Assembly: GCF_000775995.1 (NCBI RefSeq)
Contig: NZ_CP009227.1
Coordinates: 1,426,001-1,490,000, forward strand
DNA: 64,000 nt
Direction: 5' to 3'
Source of the DNA: Treponema sp. OMZ 838
GTDB taxonomy: Bacteria; Spirochaetota; Spirochaetia; Treponematales; Treponemataceae
The notes beneath the pieces are model-generated. The model searched no databases, had not been told where the DNA came from, and worked only from the letters and a program-made list of their open reading frames with translations. The translations under genes were made by a program, and so were the position numbers. Within the stretch, counting starts at the first letter, position 1, and each line of letters begins with the position of its first letter. Below are positions 44,348-53,468 of the stretch, piece after piece.

Positions 44348-47095
44348 ATGATTGCAGATAAAATAATTAAAGCCGTTTTCGGTTCACAGCACGAACGGGA
44401 CATTAAAGCATTGCTGCCCGTTCTTCATCAGATAAATGAAAAAGAATCATGGGCGCTTGCTCTTGCCCCGGAAGATTTTAAGCAAAAAACAGCCGAGTTT
44501 AAGGAGCGGTTTGCAAAAGGCGAATCGCTCGATGCCTTTATCCCGGAAGCCTTTGCGCTTGCACGGGAGGCGGCGCGGCGTATTTTGCATGAGCGTATGT
44601 ACGATGTGCAGCTCTTAGGTTCGCTGGTACTCCATTCGGGGCGCATCGTAGAAATGAAGACCGGTGAAGGTAAGACCCTGATGAGCATCGCAGCGTCATA
44701 CCTCAACAGCCTTTCAGGGAAGGGTGTCCATATCGTAACCGTCAACGACTACCTTGCAGAACGCGACGCCGATTGGATGCGTCCCGTCTACACATACCTC
44801 GGTGTCAGTGTTGGGGCAATCTTGTCAAACATGGACAACGCCGCGCGGAAAGCCGCCTACAATGCGGACATCACCTACGGTACCAATAACGAGTTCGGTT
44901 TTGACTATCTGCGCGACAATATGCAGCTTACAATGGAAGAAAAAGTGCAGCGCGGCTTTTCGTTCGCGGTTGTGGACGAAATAGACTCCATCCTTATCGA
45001 CGAGGCGCGTACCCCGCTCATCATTTCCGGTTCCGCCGAGGACGACACCAAGCGGTATTTCGATGTCGATAAGCTCGTCGATCAGCTTGAAGAAGTCAAA
45101 AAGAATCCCGAAACGGGCGAATATCCCAACGAGCTTGAAGGCGAAGAGATTGTCGGCGACTACACGATTGACGAAAAGAGCCGCCGCGTGTCCTTTACCG
45201 ACTCCGGTATGTTGCACATTCAGGACATTCTGCAAAAACAGGGCTTGATCAACGGAAGCCTCTTTGAAGAAGAAAACTTTGAATACATCCACTACTTTAC
45301 GCAGGCGGTGCGCGCGCACATCCTCTATCACATCGATGTCGATTATGTCGTAAAAGAGGGGCAGGTGCAGATTGTCGATGAGTTCACCGGCCGTATCCTC
45401 GAAGGACGCCGCTATTCGGACGGTTTGCATCAGGCTATCGAAGCGAAGGAGCATATCCGCATTGCCCAGCGCAACCGCACGATGGCGACTATCACTTTTC
45501 AGAACTTCTTCCGTATGTACGACAAGCTGTCCGGTATGACCGGTACGGCAGATACCGAAGCGGTTGAATTCAACAAGATTTATTCGCTTGATGTTGTGGT
45601 TATCCCGACCAACCTGCCGGTAATCCGCAAGGACGAACACGATGTGGTCTACCTGAACGAAGCGGAAAAATGGGAGGCGCTCTGTAACGAAATTGCCGAA
45701 GCGCATAAACGCGGACAGCCGGTACTGGTCGGTACGGTGTCTATCGAAAAGTCCGAAAAGCTTTCGGCGCTGCTCACCCGGAAAGGGGTTCGGCACGAGG
45801 TATTGAACGCCAAAAACCACGCACGGGAAGCGCTCATCATCGCGGAAGCGGGCGCGAAAGGCTCGGTTACGATTGCAACCAATATGGCAGGACGCGGTAC
45901 CGACATTAAGCTCGGCGGCAGCCCCGAATTTAGGGCACGCAGGCGGGCAGGAACCGAAGCCGAGCCGGAAGTGTATCAAAAAATATACGAAGAAGAATAC
46001 AAGAAGTGGCAGGAAGACTACAAGGAAGTCAAATCGCTCGGCGGATTGTATGTTATCGGTACCGAACGGCATGAAAGCCGCCGTATCGACAATCAGCTGC
46101 GCGGTCGTTCCGGACGGCAGGGCGATCCGGGGCGTTCAAAATTCTTCCTCTCCCTCGATGATGATTTGATGCGTCTGTTCGGCGGCGAAAACCTCAAGCG
46201 GGTGATGGCAAAGGTCGGTATGGAACCCGGCGAGCCGATTGAGCATCCGTGGCTCAACAAGAGTATCGAAAAGGCGCAAACCAAGGTTGAAGAGCGCAAC
46301 TTCGATATCCGTAAGCACCTCCTTGAATACGACGATGTGCTGAACGAACAGCGCGGCTTTATCTATGAACAGCGCGATAAGATTTTGCAGGACGAGAATC
46401 TTGTTGAGCGCATTTATGCCACGGTAGAAGAATACCTTGATGATGCATTCGAGCAGTTCAAGCACGGTTCCCGCAAGGAAAAACCGGAAGAGCTCAAGGA
46501 ACTGCAAGCAAATCTCAAGGCAAAGTTCGGCTACATCTTCAGTGATGAGGACACAAAGCTGGCTCAAACTGGTGATACCGCCGCACTGCAGCAGAAAATC
46601 TACACCGCGCTCAAAGCAAATATCGAAGAAAAAATGGCGCTCGCCGGCAATGAAAACCTCAATATGTTTATCCGCTATCAGTATTTACAGGCGATAGACC
46701 GTAAATGGCTCGATCACTTGGAAAATCTGGAAGCCCTGCGCGAAGCTGTCTACCTCCGCTCTTACGGTCAGAAAAACCCGCTCACGGAATACAAGCTTGA
46801 AGGTTTCGACATCTTCTACGCGATGCTCGACGAAATCCGCTTCTCCATTGCCTCCTTACTGGTATTGGTACGGATCAGTACCGACGAACCCGCTTCGCGT
46901 ACACCCAACCGCCGCATTCCGCAAGGCTCCGCGCACCACAGCTCCATGGGTTCCTTCCATCAGAGCAGCTCCCCGATGAGTTCCAGCAGCAAGCCGGAAA
47001 ACGTCCAAGTAGTACGCACCGCGCCTAAAGTCGGCAGAAACGATCCGTGCCCCTGCGGCTCCGGCAAAAAATACAAGCACTGCTGCGGAAGGTAA
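44348..47095 (+). CDS. secA: Preprotein translocase ATPase SecA
   Basis: 915 residues. Motor for the SecYEG channel. Walker A MKTGEGKT (103-110), DEIDSILIDEARTPL, preprotein crosslinking domain, second NBD (GTVSIEKSEKLS; NMAGRGTDIKLGG; GRSGRQGDPG), helical scaffold and wing, a Ser/Pro-rich linker, and a C-terminal zinc motif (CPCGSGKKYKHCCGR) for SecB/ribosome contact. Full length. Confidence 0.98.
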   Translation: MIADKIIKAVFGSQHERDIKALLPVLHQINEKESWALALAPEDFKQKTAEFKERFAKGESLDAFIPEAFALAREAARRILHERMYDVQLLGSLVLHSGRIVEMKTGEGKTLMSIAASYLNSLSGKGVHIVTVNDYLAERDADWMRPVYTYLGVSVGAILSNMDNAARKAAYNADITYGTNNEFGFDYLRDNMQLTMEEKVQRGFSFAVVDEIDSILIDEARTPLIISGSAEDDTKRYFDVDKLVDQLEEVKKNPETGEYPNELEGEEIVGDYTIDEKSRRVSFTDSGMLHIQDILQKQGLINGSLFEEENFEYIHYFTQAVRAHILYHIDVDYVVKEGQVQIVDEFTGRILEGRRYSDGLHQAIEAKEHIRIAQRNRTMATITFQNFFRMYDKLSGMTGTADTEAVEFNKIYSLDVVVIPTNLPVIRKDEHDVVYLNEAEKWEALCNEIAEAHKRGQPVLVGTVSIEKSEKLSALLTRKGVRHEVLNAKNHAREALIIAEAGAKGSVTIATNMAGRGTDIKLGGSPEFRARRRAGTEAEPEVYQKIYEEEYKKWQEDYKEVKSLGGLYVIGTERHESRRIDNQLRGRSGRQGDPGRSKFFLSLDDDLMRLFGGENLKRVMAKVGMEPGEPIEHPWLNKSIEKAQTKVEERNFDIRKHLLEYDDVLNEQRGFIYEQRDKILQDENLVERIYATVEEYLDDAFEQFKHGSRKEKPEELKELQANLKAKFGYIFSDEDTKLAQTGDTAALQQKIYTALKANIEEKMALAGNENLNMFIRYQYLQAIDRKWLDHLENLEALREAVYLRSYGQKNPLTEYKLEGFDIFYAMLDEIRFSIASLLVLVRISTDEPASRTPNRRIPQGSAHHSSMGSFHQSSSPMSSSSKPENVQVVRTAPKVGRNDPCPCGSGKKYKHCCGR

Positions 47096-47127
47096 AACGG
47101 CATAACGCCGAATCTGTATGATATGAC

Positions 47128-47152
47128 CGGGACACTCTTTGGGGTGTTCCCG
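47128..47152 (+). terminator. Probable terminator after secA
   Basis: CGGGACAC / GGTGTTCCCG hairpin (one bulge) followed by TTGCAATTTTG. Confidence 0.55.
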
Positions 47153-47582
47153 TTGCAATTTTGTCCCTCTCCTGATTATTTTGAGGCAGCTTTTCCGGCA
47201 CACCTGCAAAGCCGCCTTTTTGCTCTTTGTGTTCATAAATTATTCATAAATACATGCGATTCTATTCAGTAACAAGTTTGATATTTCCTCGAACTTGTTA
47301 TCAGATACTGTACAGAGATGTGCAGTGCCCTATAGAAGGCAGTCCGCGGTCTTGGCGTCAGTGCCCTATCGACAGGATGTGATTTGTCTTAGCTTGTTTA
47401 GTGAGGATAGGCCTAATCTGCCTGTTGATGCTGTGTTCCGGTGGGCATTTATAGTAGAAAGATGTCATTGGTTTAATCCGCGATAGTTTAGATTGCAAAT
47501 GGGGTGTTCGTATGATATTATGAGGAAGGGTCGAAAAGGTGTTATGTGGACGGGTTACTGGCCTGCTTTTTTAGAAGGAAAA
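47153..47582. other. Boundary between secA and the cassette array
   Basis: No convincing gene. An inverted repeat (TAACAAGTT / AACTTGTTA) spans about 47271-47301. A phrase CAGTGCCCTAT occurs twice (47320s and 47360s). The 63-codon frame at 47295 is unrecognised. GTTATGT at 47541-47547 has the form of a cassette crossover site (G^TTRRRY) and is followed by the same leader as cassette 2, so the first cassette probably begins here; an attI could lie just upstream. Confidence 0.4.
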
Positions 47583-48212
47583 ATGAAGAAAGTATTTTTT
47601 ATAACATCTTCAATTTTATTATTTCTTTTTCTTGTATATAGATTTTTCTTTGTCGGATTAATGTATGATGCATATGAAAATAGTAATGCAGAATATGAAG
47701 ATTCAAATGTCTATATAGATTCATCTTTTTTTCCAAGTTATGATTATGAAGGCTATAATATTTTTTTTGTTCATTATCGTAGACGATATTATTTTCAATT
47801 TAAAATACAAAGCAAATCTGGGAAAATTATAAAAGCTGAAATTCTTAATAATGAATTAATAAAAAATGGAAATTCTTCTTCTTTTATGGATTCAAGTAGT
47901 TGGACTCGAAATGGACGAGAAATGGTATTTATGGATATAACAGAAATATACCATTCAGTAATTACTTCAAAATACGACAGAAAAGATGAATACCTTGAAT
48001 ATTTCAAAGAATATAAGACTGTAAACTTCAAACATGAAGAATATCCAGAAACAGAAGATTATTGTATTTATTTCGAAATTCCGATTACTTACAAAAAAGA
48101 TAATACAGTGGAAATTAATTTGGAAATTAATCTTATATTTGAAGATGGTCATGAAGAAATTGTACGCCAACATTTCGGAGGAAAGAAAGATAGATATATA
48201 AATTTTCTTTAA
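47583..48212 (+). CDS. Cassette 1: exported protein of unknown family
   Basis: ATG 47583 with AGAAGGA upstream; the longer frame from 47493 is not used. 209 residues, N-terminal signal anchor (KKVFFITSSILLFLFLVYRF), then Tyr/Asp-rich (YEDSNVYIDSSFFPSYDYEG). C-terminal half is beta-rich. The sequence just before the ATG (GGCCTGC then TTTTTTAGAAGGAAAAATGA) is shared with cassette 2. Confidence 0.6.
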   Translation: MKKVFFITSSILLFLFLVYRFFFVGLMYDAYENSNAEYEDSNVYIDSSFFPSYDYEGYNIFFVHYRRRYYFQFKIQSKSGKIIKAEILNNELIKNGNSSSFMDSSSWTRNGREMVFMDITEIYHSVITSKYDRKDEYLEYFKEYKTVNFKHEEYPETEDYCIYFEIPITYKKDNTVEINLEINLIFEDGHEEIVRQHFGGKKDRYINFL

Positions 48213-48421
48213 TTTTTTAGAAATAAGGTTTATAGAAAAAAGGAATATTTTAGAAAGCAAGTCGAGCTTGCTTTCTAAAATGAAATTGAACTTTAGGGGT
48301 TACGAGTACGCGGCTTAGGAAAAATATCATAATAGAAGGGTACGCTGTCAAAAACAGTACAGAATATTTCTTAATGAAAAAAGGAATTAAGAAATCTAAT
48401 TCTGTAAAAGCAGTAATTTTT

Positions 48422-48576
48422 CCATAACACGGCTTCAACCTGACATTTGTTTTGTCACGAAAGTTGTTTGAGTGGCGCTGCTGACGAAGCACCCTTTTTA
48501 TGCAACTTTCTCGCCAACTTTGCCGCTACTATACGCATCGGCAAAGCCACAAACGCAGGTTAAGCGTTAGTTATGG
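48422..48576 (+). repeat. attC site 1 (long form)
   Basis: CCATAAC ... GTTATGG, 155 bases. Outer arm CGGCTTCAACCTGACA pairs imperfectly with the 3' AACGCAGGTTAAGCG; an additional arm pairs ACGAAAGTTG with GCAACTTTC. Confidence 0.8.
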
Positions 48577-48611
48577 CGACAGGCCACTGGCCTGCTTTTT
48601 TAGAAGGAAAA

Positions 48612-49079
48612 ATGAAAAGAACGGTTTCACTATTATTTATATGTATATATCTATTTAATTGCTATGCAATAAATTTTGCAATAACTTCTAAAAGTTATCC
48701 ACATTGGTTTTTTCAACAGTATAATTTTTGTCATGAAGAAAATACCGGTTCTAAAAATCATAACAATATTGTGCTTTGGACTCATACCGTACAAACATGG
48801 CCATTTGGTATTTTGTATGATGTTTTCAGTTTTTTAGTAGATAAGAATATATCATGGGAAAAAATGATGATTTATAGTTTTTCCTATCAGTCAGAGAATG
48901 GAGAAGTTTTTATCATTAAAAATAAAATAATAAACAATCATGGATATATGTTTAATGAAATTAAAAAATATTGGTTGGTTAAAGAAATGAAAAATGAAAA
49001 AAACTTCATAGGAAAAATTGTATATAGTTTTGATGATGGCGAACTTATTACAGAATATACTGAAATAATAGTTTGGTAA
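48612..49079 (+). CDS. Cassette 2: exported protein of unknown family
   Basis: ATG 48612 behind AGAAGGAA. 155 residues; signal peptide (TVSLLFICIYLFNCYA). No motif recognised. The 3' untranslated stretch before attC 2 ends AATTCTGTAAAAG, also found before attC 1. Confidence 0.6.
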   Translation: MKRTVSLLFICIYLFNCYAINFAITSKSYPHWFFQQYNFCHEENTGSKNHNNIVLWTHTVQTWPFGILYDVFSFLVDKNISWEKMMIYSFSYQSENGEVFIIKNKIINNHGYMFNEIKKYWLVKEMKNEKNFIGKIVYSFDDGELITEYTEIIVW

Positions 49080-49205
49080 TAAAGGATATAATTTCAGGCT
49101 TGGACGAAGAAGCGGTTTTATGCCGCTTAGGAACAGTATAATATACAGTATAATATATAGAAGCATACGCTTCAAAAAATATAATTCTGTAAAAGAAATA
49201 TTTTT

Positions 49206-49272
49206 GCCATAACACCCGCTTCAACCTGACATTGCGGACGAGCCGCAAATGCAGGTTAAGCGGTAGTTAGGC
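49206..49272 (+). repeat. attC site 2
   Basis: GCCATAAC ... GTTAGGC, 67 bases; CGCTTCAACCTGACATTGCG pairs with CGCAAATGCAGGTTAAGCG. Confidence 0.85.
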
Positions 49273-49304
49273 GGACACGCATTGGCGTGCAAGAAAGGGA
49301 AAAA

Positions 49305-50144
49305 ATGGAAAAAATAATTGATTTTTATGAAAAAAGAATAAAAATTATTCTAGGTATAATTCTTGGGGTTTGCATATTAAATTGTATTATTTGCATCTGT
49401 AAAGATATAAAAGTTTCAGAAGCTTTATTAGGTTTTGGAATAAGCATTGTTTTTTTCTTTATAGCATGGGCAATAGTTTTTATCGTATTAGGTTTCCAGA
49501 AAATAAACCCGTTTTGTCCAAAATCTATTTTTAAGTTTTTTTGTTACTTCTTTATAATAGTAAGCACAATTGGTATTATCTTTGGAATAATAAATGATAC
49601 AATTATTTGTTTACTAAAAGATAAAAACGATATGTTTCCTTTTGCATATTCTACATGTCCATTAGGTTTTGTTTACGGAAACATTTTTCTATATAGAAAA
49701 ACTTTTGGTAAAGATAAAGAAATTGAAGTAAAAACAAATATCGAAATTACAGATAAAACTAAAAAGAAAAAAATTATAAAATGTGTTGTAATATTTTGAA
49801 TTGGTTTTATCGGCGCTATAATTGTATGCACCTCTATTTTTTCATTATTTAAAAACTCTGAGCCATATAAGTATTCATTAGAACTTATTGAAAATAATCA
49901 GGATGCTATGGAATATCTTGGAGAAGAATATAAACTTCCAATTATAATTAGTGGTTCTATGAGTATGAATGGAAATGGAACGGGACAAGCATCTCTTTCG
50001 TACAAAATAAAAGGGAAAAATGGTATTTCAAGAGTGTATATCGATGCTGAAAAGGAAAATGGAATTTGGAAATATAACAAAGTAATTTTTTATAAAGAGA
50101 AAGGAAAAGCAGATTCAATAGATTTACTTTTAAATAAAGAATAA
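49305..50144 (+). pseudogene. Cassette 3: membrane protein with Coa1-like domain, in-frame TGA
   Basis: ATG 49305. The first 164 codons encode about four membrane helices and end at TGA 49797-49799. The same frame continues without a break through another helix (IGFIGAIIVCTSIFSLF) and a domain like the Coa1/cytochrome-oxidase-assembly family (GEEYKLPIIISGSMSMNGNG, ASLSYKIKGKNG) to 50144. A nonsense mutation is the simplest reading. Confidence 0.6.
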
Positions 50145-50145
50145 C

Positions 50146-50209
50146 GCCTAACACCGTTTTCAAAGCCGACAAACGGACAAGCCGTTTGCGGTTTAAAACA
50201 ATGTTAGAT
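50146..50209 (+). repeat. attC site 3
   Basis: GCCTAAC ... GTTAGAT, 64 bases, of the second sequence family: GTTTTCAAAGCCGACAAACG ... CGTTTGCGGTTTAAAAC. Confidence 0.85.
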
Positions 50210-50359
50210 TGGCCTGTCTGTCGGCAGGCTCAAAAAAAGTAGTTGTTTGAAAACACAAGTAAGAAATCAAAGCTACTTTTTTATGGAGGCATGGAGAATA
50301 ACAGTCTGTACATTTACTTCGATCTAAAATAAATTTATAGGAGTAATGAATTACATTTT

Positions 50360-50551
50360 AGATTTAAAAATCTTGATACTGCATGGAACGCCAGAGAAGA
50401 GATAAACAAAATAAGTAGTGGCTTGCCTGCAAGTGGAGGTTACGCCTCAGATTCAGTTATGCTTAATTTGAGTGGGATGGGGAAAGATTCTTCAGAGGCG
50501 GCAAGAAATGTACAGACAATTATAGATCGTTATGGCGGTGAATCCTGGTAA
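50360..50551 (+). pseudogene. Cassette 4: 3' remnant of an unrecognised gene
   Basis: Open frame without a start (NLDTAWNAREEINKISSGLP, then SSEAARNVQTIIDRYGGESW, stop) in the first part of the cassette. An inverted repeat GCCTGTCTGTCGGCAGGC lies near its 5' end (50212-50229). Confidence 0.35.
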
Positions 50552-50603
50552 AGTACAAGAGTTAATGTGATAAAAATATAGAAAGAATATTTAATAAAAG
50601 TTA

Positions 50604-50633
50604 TTGACAGCAAGTTCTTAGTTTGTATATAGT
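50604..50633 (+). promoter_or_regulatory. Promoter of the AbrB/PIN toxin-antitoxin pair
   Basis: TTGACA (50604-50609), 18-bp spacer, TATAGT (50628-50633), 28 bases before the antitoxin ATG; AAGGAG lies between. Confidence 0.75.
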
Positions 50634-50661
50634 ATAAGTAAGGAAAGTAAGGAGCTGTTTT

Positions 50662-50910
50662 ATGGAACTTGCAAAAGTAACCTCAAAAGGTCAGATTACC
50701 ATTCCTCTTACAATAAGAAATTTGCTTGGATTAAAAACTGGGGATAAAGTCTATTTTGAAGAAAGTAGAGGAAAAATTTATATTACAAACGCCTCTCAAA
50801 TAACTTTGTCAAATGCTCAAGATCAAATGCAAGGAGAAGCAGGAAAAGTAGGCTTTCAAACAGAAGATGATGTTATTGCTTATATTAAAGAATTAAGGAA
50901 AGTACGTTGA
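50662..50910 (+). CDS. Cassette 4: AbrB/SpoVT-type antitoxin (VapB-like)
   Basis: 82 residues; the swapped-hairpin DNA-binding domain MELAKVTSKGQITIPLTIRN then LLGLKTGDKVYFEE, and a C-terminal toxin-binding helix (FQTEDDVIAYIKELRKV). Own promoter; overlaps the toxin by four bases. Confidence 0.88.
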   Translation: MELAKVTSKGQITIPLTIRNLLGLKTGDKVYFEESRGKIYITNASQITLSNAQDQMQGEAGKVGFQTEDDVIAYIKELRKVR

Positions 50911-51317
50911 GAGTTTTCGTAGATACAAATATCATTATTTCTGCGATACTTTTCCCTAGTGGTAAAACTGCTCGAGTTTTTTCCTATTTACTTGAAAAAC
51001 ATACAGTGATAATTTCTTCATACACCAAGGAAGAATGTGAAGAAGTTTTTAAAAGAAAATTTCCATTAAAAAGAGAACTGTTGGATATTTTTTTTGATGG
51101 AATTAGTTTTGAGGAATTTAATAGTCCGAATAAAATTGATGGAAAGCAATATCCGAAAATTCGTGACATAAAAGATTTACCGGTTCTTGCATCTGCAATT
51201 TTATCTGATTCGGATATTTTGATTACTGGAGACAAGGATTTTGAAGATGTAAAAATTGATAAACCATTAATTTTTACACCGACAGAATACTTTGACATGA
51301 TTGAAGAAATAATCTAA
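50907..51317 (+). CDS. Cassette 4: PIN-domain toxin (VapC-like)
   Basis: 136 residues from TTG 50907. Putative RNase with the PIN acidic residues: VDTNIIISA, KEECEEV, DIKDLPVLASAI, ILITGDKDF. Belongs to the 'putative toxin component, PIN family' group. The stop codon TAA lies inside the R'' box of the attC that follows. Confidence 0.88.
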   Translation: MRVFVDTNIIISAILFPSGKTARVFSYLLEKHTVIISSYTKEECEEVFKRKFPLKRELLDIFFDGISFEEFNSPNKIDGKQYPKIRDIKDLPVLASAILSDSDILITGDKDFEDVKIDKPLIFTPTEYFDMIEEII

Positions 51318-51375
51318 CACCCGCTTCAACGCTGACATTGCCTTTGCGGCAATGCAGGTTAAGCAGATGTTAGAT
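51312..51375 (+). repeat. attC site 4
   Basis: ATCTAAC ... GTTAGAT, 64 bases; CGCTTCAACGCTGACATTGC and GCAATGCAGGTTAAGC arms. R'' and R' are exact complements. Confidence 0.9.
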
Positions 51376-51746
51376 GGATGCTTTCGGCGCACAAGATAAA
51401 AGGAGAATTTAATCTTGTTTGAGAAAATCAACGAATAAAAGTCCTTCGGACAATCTATTTATGTATAAAACACTTACCTGTTAAGCGCACCCTTGAGTGT
51501 CGGATTCAAGGTTTAAAAAACGAAATCTGTTCTAGCGAGTCAGGCTTCTAATCACGGAAATCAGTTTTTGCCGTTTCATAGGTTTTGAGGCCGAAATCAG
51601 CAGAAAAATACTAAAAAAGTACTTTGTTTTTTCTAAAAACATCATAGAAATGGTTAGATTGCAATATTATTTTTCAAAAATTGAGTTCCGTGGCTTTTAA
51701 TTTTACTACAGTGCAAAAATATTCAAAATATGATATAATTCTGATT
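51376..51746. other. Cassette 5 leader
   Basis: About 370 bases without a gene. It contains AACGAATAAAAGTCCTTCGG then AC at 51430-51451 (UUCG-type hairpin GTCC TTC GGAC), a motif shared with the leader of cassette 9. A -10 (TATAAT, 51734-51739) lies near its end. Confidence 0.5.
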
Positions 51747-52202
51747 ATGAAGATTTATCTTGATAGCTGTTGTTATAATCGACCATATGATGACCAAAAT
51801 TATCTATCGATTTCACTTGAAACACAGGCAAAGTTACTTATTTAATTGCTTATAAAAGAAAAACGTCTAGACTTTGCTTCTTCGTTTATTTTGGATTATG
51901 AAAATTCTTGCAACCCATATAGTGATAGAAAAATTGCTGTAAAGAATTTTCTGGATGCCAATGTTTCTGATTATATAGGTAGTGAAAAATCGGAAGAAGT
52001 CATTACAAAGGCAAAAATAGTGATGGCAGCAGGTGTAAAAATGAAGGATTCTTGCCATATAGTTTGTGCTGAAATGATGAAATGCGACTATCTTTTGAGT
52101 ACTGATAAACGTACGTTAAAATATAAAAGTGATACTGTAAGATTACTTAATCCGATAGAATTCATAGATTTGTTAAATGGAGGTAATGAAAGTGATGACT
52201 AA
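51747..52202 (+). pseudogene. Cassette 5: PIN-domain protein with in-frame TAA
   Basis: ATG 51747 opens MKIYLDSCCYNRPYDDQNY with the PIN first Asp; TAA at codon 33 interrupts, then the frame runs on (LLIKEKRLDFASSFILDYEN, KMKDSCHIVCAEMM, CDYLLSTDKRTLKY) to 52202. A CAA-to-TAA change would explain it. Restored length ~151 residues, a normal PIN protein. Confidence 0.75.
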
Positions 52203-52416
52203 AATGATTGAACCACCAGCGACAATAGAGCTTCTTTCTCGTGGTATGGAATGTTTGGTGGAATCTTTGGGGATCGTTGATGCAGAATACTTTATTGCTG
52301 CTGTAAGAAGAGAACGTTTTGATTATACAAAATGGCAGCGAGATTATTTTGACAAGATAGATTTAAAAACTTTTGTTAATAATGCGAAAACCTATGCTCA
52401 AACTATGGGAAAGTAA
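52195..52416 (+). CDS. Cassette 5: small protein paired with the PIN gene
   Basis: About 73 residues from ATG 52195 (GTG 52192 and ATG 52186/52177 also in frame; GGAGGT at 52179-52184). MIEPPATIELLSRGMECLVE then WQRDYFDKIDLKTFV. Overlaps the PIN frame, so it is probably the partner (antitoxin) gene. Confidence 0.6.
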   Translation: MTKMIEPPATIELLSRGMECLVESLGIVDAEYFIAAVRRERFDYTKWQRDYFDKIDLKTFVNNAKTYAQTMGK

Positions 52417-52420
52417 AATC

Positions 52421-52577
52421 GTCTAACACCCGCTTCAACGCTGACATTTGTTTTGTCACGAAAGTTGCTTGGGCGGTAATTGTTAGCGCCGTTCAATACG
52501 CGAATTAAGCTGACTGCGAAGCTCAAAAGCCTAAAGGCTTTCTCCCTTCTTGCAGCTTATCCGCCGCCCCGTTAGGA
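52421..52577 (+). repeat. attC site 5 (composite, two halves of different families)
   Basis: GTCTAAC with CGCTTCAACGCTGACA is followed by the long-form arm (TTTTGTCACGAAAGTTGCTT) to GTTAGCG at 52482-52488, then directly by a third-family site (CGAATTAAGCTGACTGCGAA ... TTGCAGCTTATCCGCCGCC) ending GTTAGGA at 52571-52577. It looks like a fusion of two attC sites. Confidence 0.7.
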
Positions 52578-52602
52578 TGACGCCTTCGGCACAGGAGATA
52601 AA

Positions 52603-53307
52603 ATGAAAAAAAATTTTATTTTAATTACATTAATGTTACTGTTGATTTCAAATATCTTTGCAGAAAAAAATATTATTTCTGTATTCAAAGATTCAAAAAA
52701 TACAATTGATTTAAAAAAATATCTGGAAGACGGATTAAAAGAATTAAATATAGATATTACAAAAGAAATTCCAAAAGAAAATATATCTATAATAAATTAT
52801 ATTTTAAAATTTGCTTATGAAAATAATATTCATAAAATGAGAAATGAAAATGACAATGTAGTTTATACAAAAGAAACTGGTGAAGAAGCAGTTTTCAATA
52901 AAAATGGTGATTTAGTTACTAATGATTGGAATCAGGGTTCTTTCAATTATGGAAAATATGAGCAACCAATTAATAAGTTTTTACTTGATATATGGCCATG
53001 GTTAGTTTGGGGAAATACGAAAAATGATCCTACAACATTTGATGAAAGATTTTATTATTATTGTATGGATTTAGATCCTGGAATTCAGAAATATATTTTT
53101 TTAGAAGATAAATCACTATTAGAAAAAATAGAATATTCGAAACTAAAAGAAGAAGAAAAACTTGTATACCATTTTTTCAACTATTTATTCTTTAATGAAA
53201 ATTTTAAATATAAATTAGATGAGAGAAATATTAAAAAGTATAAAAAGAGTGCAGAAAATTATTGGAAATATTTATCCCAAATAATGGAACTCAGTGGATA
53301 TAAATAA
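52603..53307 (+). CDS. Cassette 6: exported protein of unknown family
   Basis: 234 residues with a signal peptide (FILITLMLLLISNIFAEK) and AGGAG upstream. Trp/Tyr-rich centre (NDWNQGSFNYGKYEQPINKF, LDIWPWLVWGNTKNDP) and Lys-rich helical C-terminus. Family unknown. Confidence 0.65.
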   Translation: MKKNFILITLMLLLISNIFAEKNIISVFKDSKNTIDLKKYLEDGLKELNIDITKEIPKENISIINYILKFAYENNIHKMRNENDNVVYTKETGEEAVFNKNGDLVTNDWNQGSFNYGKYEQPINKFLLDIWPWLVWGNTKNDPTTFDERFYYYCMDLDPGIQKYIFLEDKSLLEKIEYSKLKEEEKLVYHFFNYLFFNENFKYKLDERNIKKYKKSAENYWKYLSQIMELSGYK

Positions 53308-53311
53308 TAAT

Positions 53312-53468
53312 GCCTAACACCCGCTTCAACCTGACATTTGTTTTGTCACGAAAGTTGCTTGGGCGGTAATTGCTAGCGCAATTCCCTTTTTATGCAACTT
53401 TCGCGCCAGCTTTGCTGTCGCTACACGCGACAGCAAAGGCACAAATGCAGGTTAAGCGGATGTTGGAT
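53312..53468 (+). repeat. attC site 6 (long form)
   Basis: GCCTAAC ... GTTGGAT, 157 bases. Extra arms: ACGAAAGTTGC / GCAACTTTCGC and CTTTGCTGTCGC / GCGACAGCAAAG. Highly similar to attC 1. Confidence 0.85.

Noticed and set aside
44825-46072. 415-codon open frame antisense to secA
   Set aside because: It lies wholly inside secA, has biased composition typical of the complementary strand of a GC-rich gene, and no recognisable domain or ribosome binding site.
47295-47486. 63-codon frame after secA as a possible integrase or transposase fragment
   Set aside because: I see no integrase box residues (R...HxxR...Y) or transposase motif; sequence not recognised.
49797-49799. TGA as a selenocysteine codon
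   Set aside because: No selenoprotein family match and no SECIS-like hairpin recognised just downstream; a nonsense mutation is simpler.
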